Notes: generated from the sequence alone by a model not told the origin. Counted from the first letter of the stretch, positions 47,520 through 59,931 are shown. The stretch is 64,000 nucleotides of DNA from Magicicada septendecula (GCA_034769895.1 CM068367.1:349991111-350055110); one strand, 5' to 3'. Numbers and translations are program-made.

Positions 47520-50500
47520 GTTAACTGCATGGAAGTAGTATCGTCAAGGTCACACCGCTTACTTACAGCGTTGCCACTAAGCAACAGTTTCCCTTTCTTC
47601 CGAAAAATGGTACACTAGTAAGTAAGCCTACTTAATGTAAAGAATATAACAAAGTGAGAAAGTTTCTAATACATGCATTAGAGTACATTGTTACATTGTC
47701 AATAATTCTTAATAATAATTACATCACAATTAATATATTGTTAATAATTAATTAACAATTAATTTCCGTATCTTAAACATAACATTCAATGCAACGTGTC
47801 AGCTATAGTTTGTTTGAACGAATTTTTATACGCATCCTGTGTCTTAAGCTTGCCCCATTTATTATTGAAGAGACACCACACTATTCGTGACTCAGAAAAA
47901 TATTCTAGTTTTATTTCCTGCGCTGCTTATTAATAATTAAGTAAAAAAATTAGAACTATACTATAAGACATTACATGCACAAGTAGCATAAAAATAATGG
48001 TATGTATAAACGTGAAACGAATTGGATTTCTTAAGAAAATAAGGATAATTTTATAAACAACAAATACAAATGCCTCATGAAATAAATTTAAAATTCCTTA
48101 TTTATATATTAATATATTATAAATCTTTAAATATAGAATTTAAATTTATAATTCTATATTTTATGCATTGTCCTTACTAATTTTATAATTAAAATTTTCC
48201 TTATTTTATGAACTATAGAATTCCTTATGACTATTATAAATAAGCAGTATGTTGAAAAACTCACCTTAAATAGGGTTAGTCACACAATTATCACTTTGCA
48301 AAGTGATAGCACAGAGCACATTCATAACACTCCTGAAGAAAACACGCACACATGGTTTTTTATGTTTCAATAAAAATAGAAAATACTACGCTTCGCTATA
48401 GACACGTTTACCACCTATATACACTTTTTAACACTCCTGCAGTAATTCGTCTTCGGATTCACTGGACTCAGGTTTGCTGTCACTACTCAAACGTAAGTGT
48501 ATGATGAAGGGCTCCACTGTGGTGTCTCTCATGCACTGCTTTGAGTAATCGGCTTCTTGTAGTGCCTCCGCATGTCTTACGCACTTCTCCCAGTCTTCCT
48601 GAGTTATCCTGTCGAAAGCTTCGTGTGCAAGTTGTTCAATATCGGCCAATCTGAAAGTCGTATTCTTGTTTGCAACATACCGTTTAACTTGGGCCCATAT
48701 CAGCTCGATCGGATTATACTGACAATGATATGGTGGCAGGTGCACTACTGTATGTCCCATTTCATTTGCCAGTTGATCCAATTCGTATGTCTTCTTGGCC
48801 GTTCGGATCTCTTCTTTAGAAAGAAGTTCATCCCTGGTTTCAGCTGTGGAAAATGAAATTCTCTTCTTACGCAGCCACTCCATGATATCCGCTTTACGCC
48901 AGTTTGAACATGGTGGTTTATCTATTTGTACAGAATGATAGCTGGCATTATCCATCACGATGACAGAGCCTTCTCCCAAGGAGCGCAACATACCAACAAA
49001 CCAGGTCTTAGAAACTTCAGCATTCATTTCTGTGTGGTAGTCAGATGCAGCTGAATGCTTACTGCCACGAAAGACAAGTTTGGCACCTGCTATGAAACCT
49101 GTACTTGCGGATCCAGCATGTGCAATAATCAGCCGGCCACCTCTACCAGTAAGTACTTTCAGCCCACCGTTCCCTCTGAGTCTTGCCAGATGTATTTATT
49201 CGTATGATTCTGTGATATCCAGGTTTCATCCAAATAAATTATAGGCCTGTTGTCCTCCGTACGATGTATATGCATGGTTCTCAAAAACTTCGCTCTCAAG
49301 GCAGCAATGTCTCTGCGCTCCATTAAAAATTTTCGTCCATCGTTGCACTTCTTAAATTTAAAACCAAGCACTTTCAGAAGGTGAAGTACGGAGGCTTCTG
49401 AACCAGAATAATTGATTTTCTGACAGAGATCAGCTCAAATTTTGCTTGCAGTGGGGTATTCCCCTCGGTCGTAATATTCTAGTACGGTCCTGCGGACTAT
49501 TTGTTTATTAAAATCATCCAGTTCAGTGTTTTTGTGTTCCCGTTTATACCCTTTCCTTGGAGAACTGAACACAACACTCACGCCTTGATCATCTGCCGAA
49601 GCAACGGTATTGCTAATACGTTGCACCGACTGTTCAGAAATGCCACAAGCTTCCGCTGTCAATTTTCGAACTTGTGCAAAGTTTATGTTCCTCCTGGCTT
49701 CTTCATTATACGCAAGATTTTTAAAAAACTTGTAAACGTTTGCTATGATGACTTTACTTTGTTTTCTAATGTCCTCTCGGCCCGCACGTACACCACCGTT
49801 GCTTGTACTCGAACTAAATGTAGGATACTGTTCCACAATATCACTCATAATAAATACAAATTATTGAAATAAACTAATACACACACTGTCTACAATAAAG
49901 ACGTCAACCGTTCACATGAAACGCACAAAATGTCTGTCAACAATACTAAGGACGATAAATATTTTGTATGTTTGTTGCTAATTCGTCTCTTCCTCACCTC
50001 GTTCACCCAACCTACTTGGAATGGGGTACTGTAACTGAAATGGGATTGGCTTTTGCCACATCAGTGACAATTTTGTTTACAGAAATTGCTCAGTCCTATT
50101 TATCTTTGTGCAACGGAAGAAAGGTAGTAGCGCGGCCAGTAAACATACACATTTTTGAGGGGAGTGTAAAATGACAAAGGCATTCATAAAAGTGTCAGAC
50201 AGCAATATTTACCAAAAAGACATGCCGACAGGGTATACGCAATTTGCATACCAAATGTGTACATATACCTAACAGAACTTCCGAACCATATGGCTTAGGA
50301 ACAACCGTGCAGAGAACAAAAACAGATTCATTTACAAAAGGGAAAAGACCGTATGAAAAAATTAAAGTGACAACAGCAGGCAAGGTCAGCGTTCTCAGAC
50401 AACTGTCAGTCTGTAGGATAACCGCCCATGAAGAAAACAGTAAAACTTTTTGAAGAAAACAGTAAAACTTTAAATAAGTAAGTTCACTGTACGGAAATCT

Positions 50501-50986
50501 CAAAATAACTGACCTAATGGTACTTCGTAAAGTTAGGGTGTGTATTGCTAAAAGCTTTAGATTCTAACATAAGAAAAACCAGCGCAGTATAAATAGTAGT
50601 TTCAGAGAACTGCAAATTGTAACAAAAAAAGCCAAAGAAAGAGAAGAAACGCAAAGATAAAAATTCTGTAGATATTTACGTGACAACAAAAAATATGTTG
50701 CCGCCTCACAAATTTTTATAGCTCAAATACTGGCGCCCAGAATTTAACTGAGTAGTGTTACCCACAACTAATTATTCCTGATAAAACAAATTCATTTACA
50801 TGATACGCATAAATAAATTTGAAACGAGGAATATAAGGTGGATGTATGAAATTTGTTTTCGTAACACTGCTAAAACGCTACACACTGTACTAGCCGGCAA
50901 CAACGCTGGGCAAGGGGCGTGGAGGTGACAGGGAGAAGCAGTGAAAGTGAGTGACCTTGACGGTGCTACTTCCATGCAGTTAACTC
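47520..50986 (-). mobile_element. Tc1/mariner-superfamily transposon with wide D-E spacing, nested in the mariner
   Basis: Terminal inverted repeats of about 34 bases: left GTTAACTGCATGGAAGTAG then CGTCAAGGTCAC, and the reverse complement at 50951-50986. TA at 47518-47519 and 50987-50988 is the target duplication, and the host mariner frame is split there. At 3.47 kb it is longer than usual for Tc1/mariner. One transposase is on the minus strand; the rest is non-coding. Confidence 0.82.
48428..49848 (-). pseudogene. IS630/Tc1-type DDE transposase, D-E spacing 81 residues
   Basis: About 470 residues on the minus strand from MSDIVEQYPTFSSSTSNGG. The N-terminal HTH shows KLTAEACGISEQSVQRISN. 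Catalytic residues sit in IIYLDETWISQNHTNKY (first D), VIVMDNASYHSVQ (second D) and CQYNPIELIWAQVKR (E). Between the second D and the E are 81 residues, against 34 in ordinary Tc1/mariner, because of an insert beginning KPPCSNWRKADIMEWLRKK. The tail is acidic, DSKPESSESEDELL. It is interrupted by one TGA after PTASKI (near 49435) and one frame change near 49160-49030, so it is recently dead. The spacing is close to the DD82E group described as Sailor (from memory). Confidence 0.8.
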
Positions 50987-51949
50987 TAGTGAAGGAAAAG
51001 TGAGGGAACGGTGTCATAAGTTTGGAGAAGGCTGTACAAATGTTCATGATGAAGAAAGGAGTGGCAGGCCTAGCTTCCGGACTGACGTCTCACTGAGTGT
51101 GTGAATGTGAAAGTAACAGAAAATCAGAACTTTATGATTAGCGACCTTTGCATAGAATTTCCAGAAGTTTCAAAGACAACACTGTTCAGAATTGTGACCG
51201 ACATTCTAGACCACTTTAAGCAAAATTCTAGCAAACCCAGTCTCAAAAGAAAATCACGGCAATTGTGTTTTGGTACCAAAAGGGAGTGCTTTTGGTTGAT
51301 TTAATGGAGGCTGGAACAACGATCATATAGCAAGTATTGTGAAACACTTTATAAACTGTGCTGTGGGAATGCTGATTCAAAACCAATTATGGGGAATGCT
51401 GAGTTCAGGAATTGTTCTCCTTCACAATAACATACGTTCGCACATGGCTGCTCGCACAATCGAAACAATTCAAAAATTTCAATGGGAGATTTTTGATCAT
51501 CTGCCTTAGAGACCTGATCTCACACCTAGTGACTACCATCTCTTCCTACACCTCAAGAACTGGCTTGCATCTTAACGATTTTAAGAAACTGAGAAGTTGA
51601 AAACTTCAGTGCAAAACTGTCTGAAATCCCAGGCAGTGGAATTTTATGTGGAGAGTTTGAAAAAGCTTGCTTCACGATATCAAAAGTGTCTGGAATGAAA
51701 CAGTGACTATGTAGAAAAATAATGCAACTTTGTATATATTTGGAACCACTAATAAATTTTTTCATTTTCTCATTTGTTCTTGTTTTATAACCAATTGAAC
51801 TTTACTTTTGAAATACATCTTGTAAAACATTAATTGTCTCAATTTTACTGGATGTATCAGAAAGACAGGTTCTGAGAAGAAAAAGTCAAAATGCACTGAC
51901 AGCATTTGCAATAAACATATTAAGACTATAGAAGCCAGTAAATGAAGGA

Positions 51950-52285
51950 ATGTCTGAAGAGAAAGAAGAAAGAAACAATGAAAGCCTATATATTTCATTC
52001 AAGACAGGGACTATAATCACAAGAATAAAGATGAATAACAATGGTTGGTCATGTTATAAGAATGGAGATCTTGGACCCTATATCTCTTCTTGGGTAACTG
52101 AGGTGGAGAAAAGATAAGTACAAAGACCAAAACTAAGACGGCAACATGATAGTTGCAAGATGCAGAAGGGATGGAATCCACAAGTGGAGGTAGCTGCAAT
52201 GGACAAAGACATTGGCAAGACCTTCTTCAGCAGTGTCAACCTGATCAGGGCTATGGTGTCTGTGATGTAGTGATAATATTCAGTA
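51950..52285 (+). pseudogene. Possible LINE 3' end fragment
   Basis: Weak resemblance to LINE protein tails: WLVMLXEW-like, then RPKLRRQHDS and, in another frame, SCNGQRHWQDLLQQCQ (compare GRPKLRW... DRxxWRxLL). Several frame changes. Low certainty. Confidence 0.3.
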
Positions 52286-52677
52286 TAGCTAGAAATATGA
52301 TTTTAGAACAATGTACTCCTACATTACAGAGCTAAAATAGTTAATATCTGATGGTTTTATTTTCAGAACTCTATTATCATGGCAATTTTCATGAAGTACA
52401 CTACGCAAGAATACACTGTCATTTCATGTACACATATTCCATACGAATGTTATTCACATACATATTCCAACACTGGTGTTTAGTGTAACACCAAATTAAA
52501 TTAAAAGTGTACAGAAATGAAAAAACACAATCATATAATAATCACAATTTTGACAACAACAAAATACATAAGGTAACATAAACATAAATAATTAAAAATT
52601 TATACAAACTTTACTTGTAAAACATATATGTAATTACATAAGAATATAGACAAAGCTCACAAGTATGTATAACTAAC

Positions 52678-52832
52678 CTTTCATGTGGGTCTTGAGGCTC
52701 TGCATCCAGTAATACAGAATTTACAGAGCTCCATTCAATTAATATGTTTTTATTTTCGCTAGCCCGAGTCATACCAAACACCTTCATCTCTAATGGAGAA
52801 AATGGTCCTCTGAGTTTGATCTGTTTGGCGGT
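52678..52832 (-). CDS. spn-E: spindle-E/TDRD9-like exon
   Basis: Minus strand, acceptor CAG at 52835-52833, donor GTTAGT at 52677-52672. Fifty-one codons plus AG read TAKQIKLRGPFSPLEMKVFG, MTRASENKNILIEW, SSVNSVLLDAEPQDPHE. The LRGPFSPLE and SVNSVLLD-x-x-PQDPHERL motifs are the conserved post-Tudor segment of spindle-E. It starts in phase 0 after the exon at 56475 and the split codon AG|A joins it to the exon at 34217. Confidence 0.87.
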
Positions 52833-53539
52833 CTGAAAATGTTTATTACAATGGTCTTAGAAATAAAAATCAACAAACAATAATTTAAATAATCAGATGT
52901 GCATATGATTAAAAACATTATATATGAAGCATACACATGCAAAAAGAGAATGCTCAATGTTTTTTAACTCATAATATCAGACAAGAAGCAGTCACGCAGA
53001 TTGTAGTAGAGATAAGGTGAAAAAGAGTAGGGTATTCTGATGATCTATCCACCTTAGCACAGTTATGTCAAAGTGCCTCAGTTTTCATGTCTGTATTTTG
53101 TAGAACGTTTACACATATACTCTTATATAATCTTTTTTTTTTTAATGTGACATCTTTTTAATTAACTAACAAACTATGCTATCGCAGTAAACGTATGTGA
53201 CTCTTTATTCAAATACTTCCTCCTCTCCCCCACTATGTTAAATTCTGTATTAGTTTGGTATACTTATGACAGTCCTAGTGGTTAAATGTGTGCATGTGAA
53301 TACATCCACACATGTGCAGACATACACAGACAGCCTCGACTTACGATCGTTATGATTTTTTGGAATTACAATGCAAGTACATAATGGGAATATTAGAATT
53401 ATGTGCGAGACAGGAGCAGCAAAGCCTTGACGCATTCAACAGTCTGCCATGTTGTCTGGTTAGTGTGAACAATTGTTTCACTAACTGATCTTCCTGTAGG
53501 CTTTTCCATAGCATACTTTGCTTGTCAAATATTACAATT
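52833..53539 (-). other. spn-E intron, nothing recognised
   Basis: AT-rich intron sequence; no gene or repeat family recognised. Confidence 0.5.
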
Positions 53540-53830
53540 CTGTCTGCAAAATGCCCTGATGCATCTACTGCTTGTGGAGAAAAGAAGAAAAGGATGGTTA
53601 TTACTCTTGAAGGATGGTTATTACCTCTTGCTTAGACAATAGCTAAGCACGCCTGTAAAGACAATCACAATCAATGATTTCAACAATACTGAAAAAAGAC
53701 AAGAAGTGAACTGGCCCTATCGAAGAAATGGAGAAACTGCTAGTCACATGGATAGAGGATAGGATACAAAAGCAATACTGCTTAGCTTGCTGATGACCCA
53801 CCCAAAAGAATCCAAAACCTCCATTTGGTG
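53540..53830 (+). pseudogene. Pogo/Tigger-like transposase N-terminal fragment
   Basis: Reads CGEKKKRMVITLE (compare the KRK-x-LTLEEKL start of Tigger proteins), stops, then EMEKLLVTWIEDRIQKQYCL, the CENP-B-type second HTH segment. Short and broken. Confidence 0.55.
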
Positions 53831-54142
53831 AACTCCCTTACTCGCACAGTTAAAAGATTCTAATTCAAGATCATTATTGCTGCCTATAGTAATAAATACC
53901 CACTCACTGACATAACTCAATTTCCGGTGTATATCTAGGTTCAACTCCTCTTTGACATTTAGTATGAATGATTCCAATCCTTTTAAGATAAATAACGACT
54001 GTGGTCTCCGTAACATTTTTACAGGTGCTCTTGCTGAAAACTCCACAACTCAATGATTGCTCAATATTTATGAAGCTGGTGAATGCTTGATAAATAATTT
54101 TGAGAAAGAACGATTTCTGCTGAAGCAAAAAAATATTTTTGA

Positions 54143-55678
54143 CCCTATAAAAAAATACAATTTAAACATTTTTGTTGTGCTACAGATGTTAAAGCTACGA
54201 GTACCAACAAGCAGTTGCAAGATTCGAAAGATATAACAAAAGTCCAACAATCATTCATGTTGGCTACCCAGCGAGAATTTGACCTTAATATATTATCATC
54301 CCATGAAATATTATATTATTCAAAATATCTTTTTGGCAGCGACGGCTTCTACAGGAAATGTGTCAAATCAATATTAGCTCTTGAAATAGAAAATAATCAT
54401 GATTGTGGAAATAATACCCTACAGGACATTATATCATTACATACTCCAAAAATATACATGGTTGATGGCATGTCGATCGTGCATCAAACTCAACTAAATA
54501 AGTTTAGCACTTTTGGTGAATTTGCAGCTTTTTTCAAAAAAATCATAGGACTTTTGTCCCAACCTTATGTTCAAAGGGTCGATGTTGTATTCAACAGATA
54601 CGACGATATCTCCATTCAGTTTTTTGAGTCAAAATTACGAGCTAAAGGAGAGACTTCCAGTAAAATAATTATATCTAGTTCATCAACGAAAATTACAACG
54701 ATTTGCAAAGATTTTTTTGGCAACTTAGAAAATAAATTACAGCTTGTTCAATTTCTTTGCAAAAATGCACCCTCATTCGCTCAAGTAAACGATGACAAAG
54801 AGATGTACATTTGCGGTGGATACGATGACCCAACAATATGTATGAAAATACAAGGTTGCACTTTTTCGGAGGTAACAGATTTGAAATGTAATCACTTAGA
54901 AGCAGATTCACGAATGTTTTCTCATATATTTCACGATGCGAAGACGCAACATGAAGATATTATCAATCTAAGTGCTGATACAGATGTTTTCGTCTTAGGT
55001 ATTTATTTCTGGCATAAGCCTGCTGAGACTGGCTGTCGAGGTCGATGGTTCGCACAAGAAAAAATGTGTTTTAGGCTGTCACTTGGCAGCTCAATCTCTT
55101 GGGGAAGCATCTGTAATATCTTGCCTGTATTACACGCCTTAACAGGTTGCGACACGACTAGTCAATTTGGAAATAAAAAACAATCCTTGAAAGCTACATC
55201 ACGTGATTTAGTTCAAAACGCAGTTTCGACCTTGGGAAATGGAGTACTCACTCCTCAGCAGTTTGAAGATCTAGAGAAAGTTTGCACTTATCTATTTTCG
55301 AAACAGAAAACCACTGCGGATGAACTTCGATACAAAATGCTATCCCAGAATATTGGATTTGGTTTAAATATATCAAGAATAATATGTACTTCTGATTCAC
55401 TCTACTTGCATTGTTTAAGAGCTGCAGCGCAAATTTATTTATGGAAAAATGCTTCGGAACCAATTATTGAACCTATTAATTTTCTGGACTTCGGATATGA
55501 ATTACATGAACATTATTTATATCCAACAGAAATGACAAGAACTCGTTTGCTAGAAACCTTAATAAACCCATGTAAATGCAATTCTAATTGTCGGACAATG
55601 TCTTGTTACTGTAAAAAACTAAATTTGACCTGCATTTCATTATGTAAATGCATTAACAAAGATTGTGAAAATATATAA
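54143..55678 (+). pseudogene. PIN-like (FEN1-superfamily-like) nuclease with CXC domain, N-terminus eroded
   Basis: A single open frame of 512 codons in a spn-E intron on the opposite strand. It follows a family of uncharacterised invertebrate proteins: KIYMVDGMSIVHQTQ, a VVFNRYDDISI segment, then three acidic clusters typical of a PIN-like nuclease, HLEADSRMFSH, LSADTDVFVLGIYFW and HALTGCDTTSQFGNKK, and at the end a tesmin/TSO1-like CXC run, CKCNSNCRTMSCYCKK and CISLCKC. No convincing start codon exists. Upstream related coding sequence (EKERFLLKQKNIFDPIKK, near 54090-54150) lies in another frame across a poly-A tract, so it is probably a 5'-damaged copy. Function unknown; the family is often multicopy, suggesting mobility (inference). 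Confidence 0.65.
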
Positions 55679-56474
55679 TAACAAATTTTAATATTTGTTC
55701 ATGTTTAATCACGTTTTTGTATCAAATTTTTTTAAAATTTTTTCAATAAATTATGTTTATACTACATTCTTAATGTTTAATTTTAATGTTTTTCCTTGCC
55801 TACATTCCATTTTACCCCCTACTTTTGATAGAAAACATAAAAGTACTCGATTTTATCCCTCGCCTTATGGCAAATCCCATGTAATTTCCTTAAATAATTA
55901 TCCGACCACTTTCTGACCTGGCAACATTCATAAATATGATGTCTATGATCTCTATAAACAATATCTACTGTCAGAATGAGGTGCTCATATTTTCCCTACA
56001 CCAATCCCTTGGGCACCTGCTCTATTAGTAGAAACTGCGGTCGAGTGCACTCCAGAACCACTCATTATAGCGGAGTCAGTAGACTCGTTTTAATCACCAT
56101 ATTTAATTACATATATTGTATACATATAATCCTCTATTATACATACACATATACAAAACTGACAAATTTCAACATACGAATTTATGAACGTGGATACATA
56201 TCTCAAAGTACAACACCTTATGACACAAAATCAATACTTAACTTTCAGTCACTTACCATAACCTACTTCTGTGCTCCGAGTAGGCCTAACTCGTCTATAT
56301 TTTTAACAAGTATGCTGGCAGGGTCATCACTTGTAGTGGTTAGGTCTACTGCAAGGCCCCAAGACCGACTGTACTTACCTATAACCCACTCCATCAACAA
56401 AACCAAAAACAAAAGACTGGGTCGGATGCCAGTTCTTAATCTTTGAAACTATGATATAATACAGAGGTACTTAC
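55679..56474. other. spn-E intron, nothing recognised
   Basis: AT-rich 3' flank of the PIN-CXC remnant and further intron. An open stretch at 55976-56446 has no recognisable domain. Confidence 0.5.
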
Positions 56475-56606
56475 ATAGGATAGGTGTTGAGAATGTATAG
56501 GGGCTTCAAAGTCAGTATTCTTAGTCCAGTCTGGTTCTCGTTTCGTTACATGCGTACTTGGTGAGGAAAAATCTGCCTTTTGCTTTAATCTCATTTCATG
56601 GTTTAA
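56475..56606 (-). CDS. spn-E: spindle-E/TDRD9-like exon
   Basis: Minus strand, acceptor TAG at 56609-56607, donor GTAAGT at 56474-56469. Forty-four codons, phase 0 to 0: LNHEMRLKQKADFSSPSTHV, TKREPDWTKNTDFEAP, IHSQHLSY. It follows directly on ...AEESYLSK of the upstream exon, matching the charged helix after the Tudor core in spindle-E. Confidence 0.82.
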
Positions 56607-57441
56607 CTAAAAATATACAAAACAATTTTTATACAAATTAAATATACTTATAACAGACTGGAATATAACTTGATTATTAGTCAGCATACAGAAATGAATA
56701 ACTTGATAAATTTATTGATGGGGTTAATGTATCTGTTCAAATTATTTATATATTCACTTCTTTTATAAAAATGTCGCACGCACTTATTATCTCAGACTTA
56801 ACCTCTACCCACTTACAGAAGTTCCAACTGACTCACATTATTATATGACACACATTAATTTTCCAAAACCTACTTTCGCACTCAAATAGATTATTTTGAA
56901 AGCTGCATGATATTTTGTATAAAACCTATGTTATTGTTACATTTTTATAAAGCATAACTGGCTCTAGGCAAGTTATTGGGTTTATGTACTAAGATTTTCT
57001 AGATTGTAACAACTAAATGATTTAAATGACTATTACAAGAATGAACACATAATGTTCTGAAATAAAGCAAATTTGATACGCAGAAGTTATACTGAAAGAT
57101 ACTGTTATTTCATAAACAAAAGAGCTTACTGTGGTTCCCTTATGTGTCAGTCTCTTCTTACTTCCAGTAAATAACTTTTATGTTTTACTTTCTAATATTA
57201 ATTTCTAACATGTGCATTTTCAGGTTAGTAATTTTTGAGTTCTACATTTCTCTTCCTTTTCTGTTATGAATAATCACACACATTCAAATACTTTGCAAAC
57301 TCTTGATAGTTTCTATATTATATTCTAATATTAGAGTGAAGATGACAATATAACTTCATAACACAACAAAGAAGGCCCAACACCAGCACACTGTTCTCAG
57401 CTGTGTTAATATTGCCTATATATTATACACAAATTTCTTAC
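56607..57441 (-). other. spn-E intron, nothing recognised
   Basis: An 835-base AT-rich intron with no repeat recognised. Confidence 0.6.
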
Positions 57442-57582
57442 TTTTGACAAGTATGACTCTTCTGCTGACTGGGCAAAGCCCTCAAATATGAGCATCTGAT
57501 TGATTGATTTTGGTCTTAATGTACGAACACGATTGTACGCATGGAGTTCCAGTGAGACTACATCATTTAATATTGAATACAC
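57442..57582 (-). CDS. spn-E: spindle-E/TDRD9-like exon: end of the Tudor domain
   Basis: Spindle-E (TDRD9 in vertebrates) is a DExH-box helicase with a Tudor domain that acts with Piwi proteins in perinuclear nuage during piRNA amplification and transposon silencing. This exon (acceptor CAG at 57585-57583, donor GTAAG at 57441-57437) reads VYSILNDVVSLELHAYNRV, SINQMLIFEGFAQSAEESYL, SK: the last Tudor strands, where V-x-S-(V/I)-x-x-D-V-V-S and INxxLIxxGxAxxxEESY are characteristic. All five exons seen join in frame with GT/AG borders (607 coding... bases are 141, 132, 155, 135, 136), about 233 residues of a protein usually near 1400. Helicase exons must lie beyond the right side of the window or in sequence I could not recognise. 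No stop is seen, so the gene is likely functional. Confidence 0.85.
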
Positions 57583-57844
57583 CTGAACATATAAATGCAT
57601 TTAATTAGTGTACTTAAAAATAGTATTATTCAACTTACTAGTGTTGTGTGAACATATTACACATTACAACAGTGCACATTAGAGTGATTACACATTATAG
57701 TAGCAGTAAGATCTTATAAATATATTTAATTTTATACACATTCCTGTTGAATTTTAAACTTATTTGTTCTCGTGATTGTTATCTCATACACAATCAGAGT
57801 GAATATTAAAGTACGAAAAGAAACGCAGACCATATAATGACGAC

Positions 57845-59700
57845 AGTAAAACCTGTCTTTAGAGGCCACCCTTGGGTTTCCGTAAAAAACGGTCACTCAG
57901 AGAGGCGGCTGTTTAATAACCCTCAGAGAGAGTTAGCGGGAATAGTATCAATACAATATATTAAATATGGTTGATCAACTACATCTATTATTATTACGCA
58001 CTTGCAGTTGCATTACTATTTACGGTATGTTTAGAGTGCAAATACTTATATTACACGAGACTGGTAAAGATGGTACGTTTGAAAATAATCTTTAAAGTGG
58101 CTTGCTTGGTTGTAGCAGTTTTCTTGCAAATAATGTAATTTTCAACCAAACAGTACAGTTTACTGCAGCATTCTCTCCACATTCCTTACTGAGAGTGATG
58201 CAAATATCTTTGATCCTCCTCAGAGATTGTAACACTTTTTTTAAACTCATCGGTTCTTTAATTTCTTCTTGTTTTTCATCACCCATTTCTACACTATTCT
58301 TATTTGGTTTTCTGCCCTAATGCAGGTCTTCAAATGGCAAGAGCTCTCCAAGCTGCCCATTGCATGCCAGTCTTTTCATTCCTTCGTAACACCCTCTGAT
58401 TTTAATGCTATCAATTAACTTCATTCTTCTATGACACCCTCCATGGCAGTTGTAAGCAAGCAGTCTCTTCTTAAACAATGACCTAAGCAATTCCTTTTCC
58501 AATTTTCTATTACCTTCAGTATCCTTCTCTCTTCCCCTATTCTTCTTAAAACTTCATCATTCATTTCTACAAAAATCAGAAAAATTACTGTACTGTAAAA
58601 GTTTATATCCTGGAATAGTATAGATTTTATTAGTTCATTTCAAAAAGTATTGATTGTAAATACAAAATCTGTCTGGCTTATCTTTATAATATTCCTGAAG
58701 TCTATCTTCCCATTGCCCTTGAGATCATCACACCATTGTAGACTCTCAATTTGCATATTTTTATCAGATGGCAGTATATTTTTATCAGAAGTTCATGTAA
58801 TCGTTATGCTTACAGATCAGTGTTGCTAATTTGAATGCCACATTTTGTAAAATTGTCGGTGGTAGCAGCATCTTTGTTCCAGACTGTCTTGATCCAGGAT
58901 TGAGGACAGTGATTTTTTTTAACAGGTCAAATGCTGAATTGCTGTCATCCATACGTAACACAATGGAATGAATAACTCTTTTTCAATAAAAAAGTTTAAA
59001 TGTCAGAATTATTCCTTGGTTCAGTGGCTGCAGATGAGATGTTGTGTTTGCTGGATAAATACGATATTGGACAGTGATGAAACTGGCTGACATGTTGCAT
59101 TATCCAACAATAAAATTACATGGTGATTATTGTTTTATTTTTTATTAAATTCTTGCAACCAATTTTCAAAAATGTTGGACGTAACCCACAGTTTTTTGTT
59201 AGCATACTAATGTCCAGTAATACTGCCTCCAAATTCTTGTTGTGTCCTCAGTTTTAAAGATTTTCCAAAAACTAACATCTCTAACATCTTTTTCATGAGC
59301 AGAACTACCACATAACATAATCGTTAGTCTTTCTTTAACCATTTTTCTACCTTTACAGGCTTTTTTTTGTAGTGTTCGTCAAATAAAATATAATCCAGTC
59401 TCATCAATGTTGTAAATGGCACTTAATTCTTATTCTGACAGACTATTTGCTAATCTGCCTGTCTTTCTAGTCATTGACTTCAGTAATAAGCACATCCGCA
59501 CCTTCATCCAACTTGTTTTGAACTATACGTAGTACCTCTTATAAAACACTCCAGTCACTCATTACTTGCTACAAAATTTTTGACTTTAGTTCCAGTAGCA
59601 GTTCCAAGTGTCATCTCCAAAAAACACACTTCCCTAACTGGGAGTTTTTCTTTTGCGTGAGCACATTTAAACTACTCATAACTGTTTAGCTGAAGTGCAT
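57845..59700 (-). pseudogene. Degraded Tigger/pogo-like transposon
   Basis: The left end CAGTAAAACCTGTCTTTAG resembles Tigger terminal repeats; no matching right end was found, so the limit is approximate. On the minus strand, in shifting frames, LRPTFLKIG, WLQEF-like, VILLLDNA-like (worn) and ANTTSHLQPLNQG-like segments appear; the last, from 59090-59020, matches the PPNTTSHLQPLDQGII motif of pogo/Tigger transposases. A C-terminal piece, KEPMSLKKVLQSLRRIK, lies at 58250-58200. Many stops. Confidence 0.65.
58322..58570 (-). pseudogene. LINE 3' tail fragment inside the Tigger remnant
   Basis: The minus strand reads NDEVLRRIGERRILKVIENW-like, then KRNCLGHCLRRDCLLTTAM and EGVIEE, matching the RKxNWxGHxLRxxCLLxxxxEGxIEG tail of common insect LINE proteins. 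Broken by stops. It interrupts the Tigger sequence. Confidence 0.55.
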
Positions 59701-59931
59701 GCAAACACAGAAACAGGAAAAGTTTTGTTCCAGGTAGCACTAACTTTACTGTCATTCATAACATTTTGCCCTTAAATCTCACAAAGTTGCATGTGAATTT
59801 TACCGGAATTTTTGTTCTTTTCTTTTCTGCAAAACGAAATTGTATCAAATTACCCACTATACTTTAGGAGGTTTAGTTAAATTTCACTATTGTATATAAA
59901 CTGGATTTTCGTCTTTTATTAGTTAATTTGT

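Larger units (their letters stand above)
47217..51822 (+). mobile_element. Mariner element split by a larger DNA transposon
   Basis: The right terminus, read inward, ACAAGATGTATTTCAAAAGT, and the left, CTAGGGTATACTTCGCTTTT, are related inverted ends next to TA (47215-47216, 51823-51824). The transposase N-terminus is at 47400-47519 (PASCEVHPVIRC, ATEIHCQLCETYG). After the insertion it resumes with KFGEGCTNVHDEERSGRPSF, ISDLCIEFPEVSKTTLFRIV, and later, with frame changes, GTKRECFWLI-DLMEAGTTI-like, FKNF/QWEIFDHLP-like and HLKNWLAS-like segments. Stops and frameshifts throughout: inactive. Without the insertion it is about 1.14 kb, normal for mariner. Confidence 0.82.
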
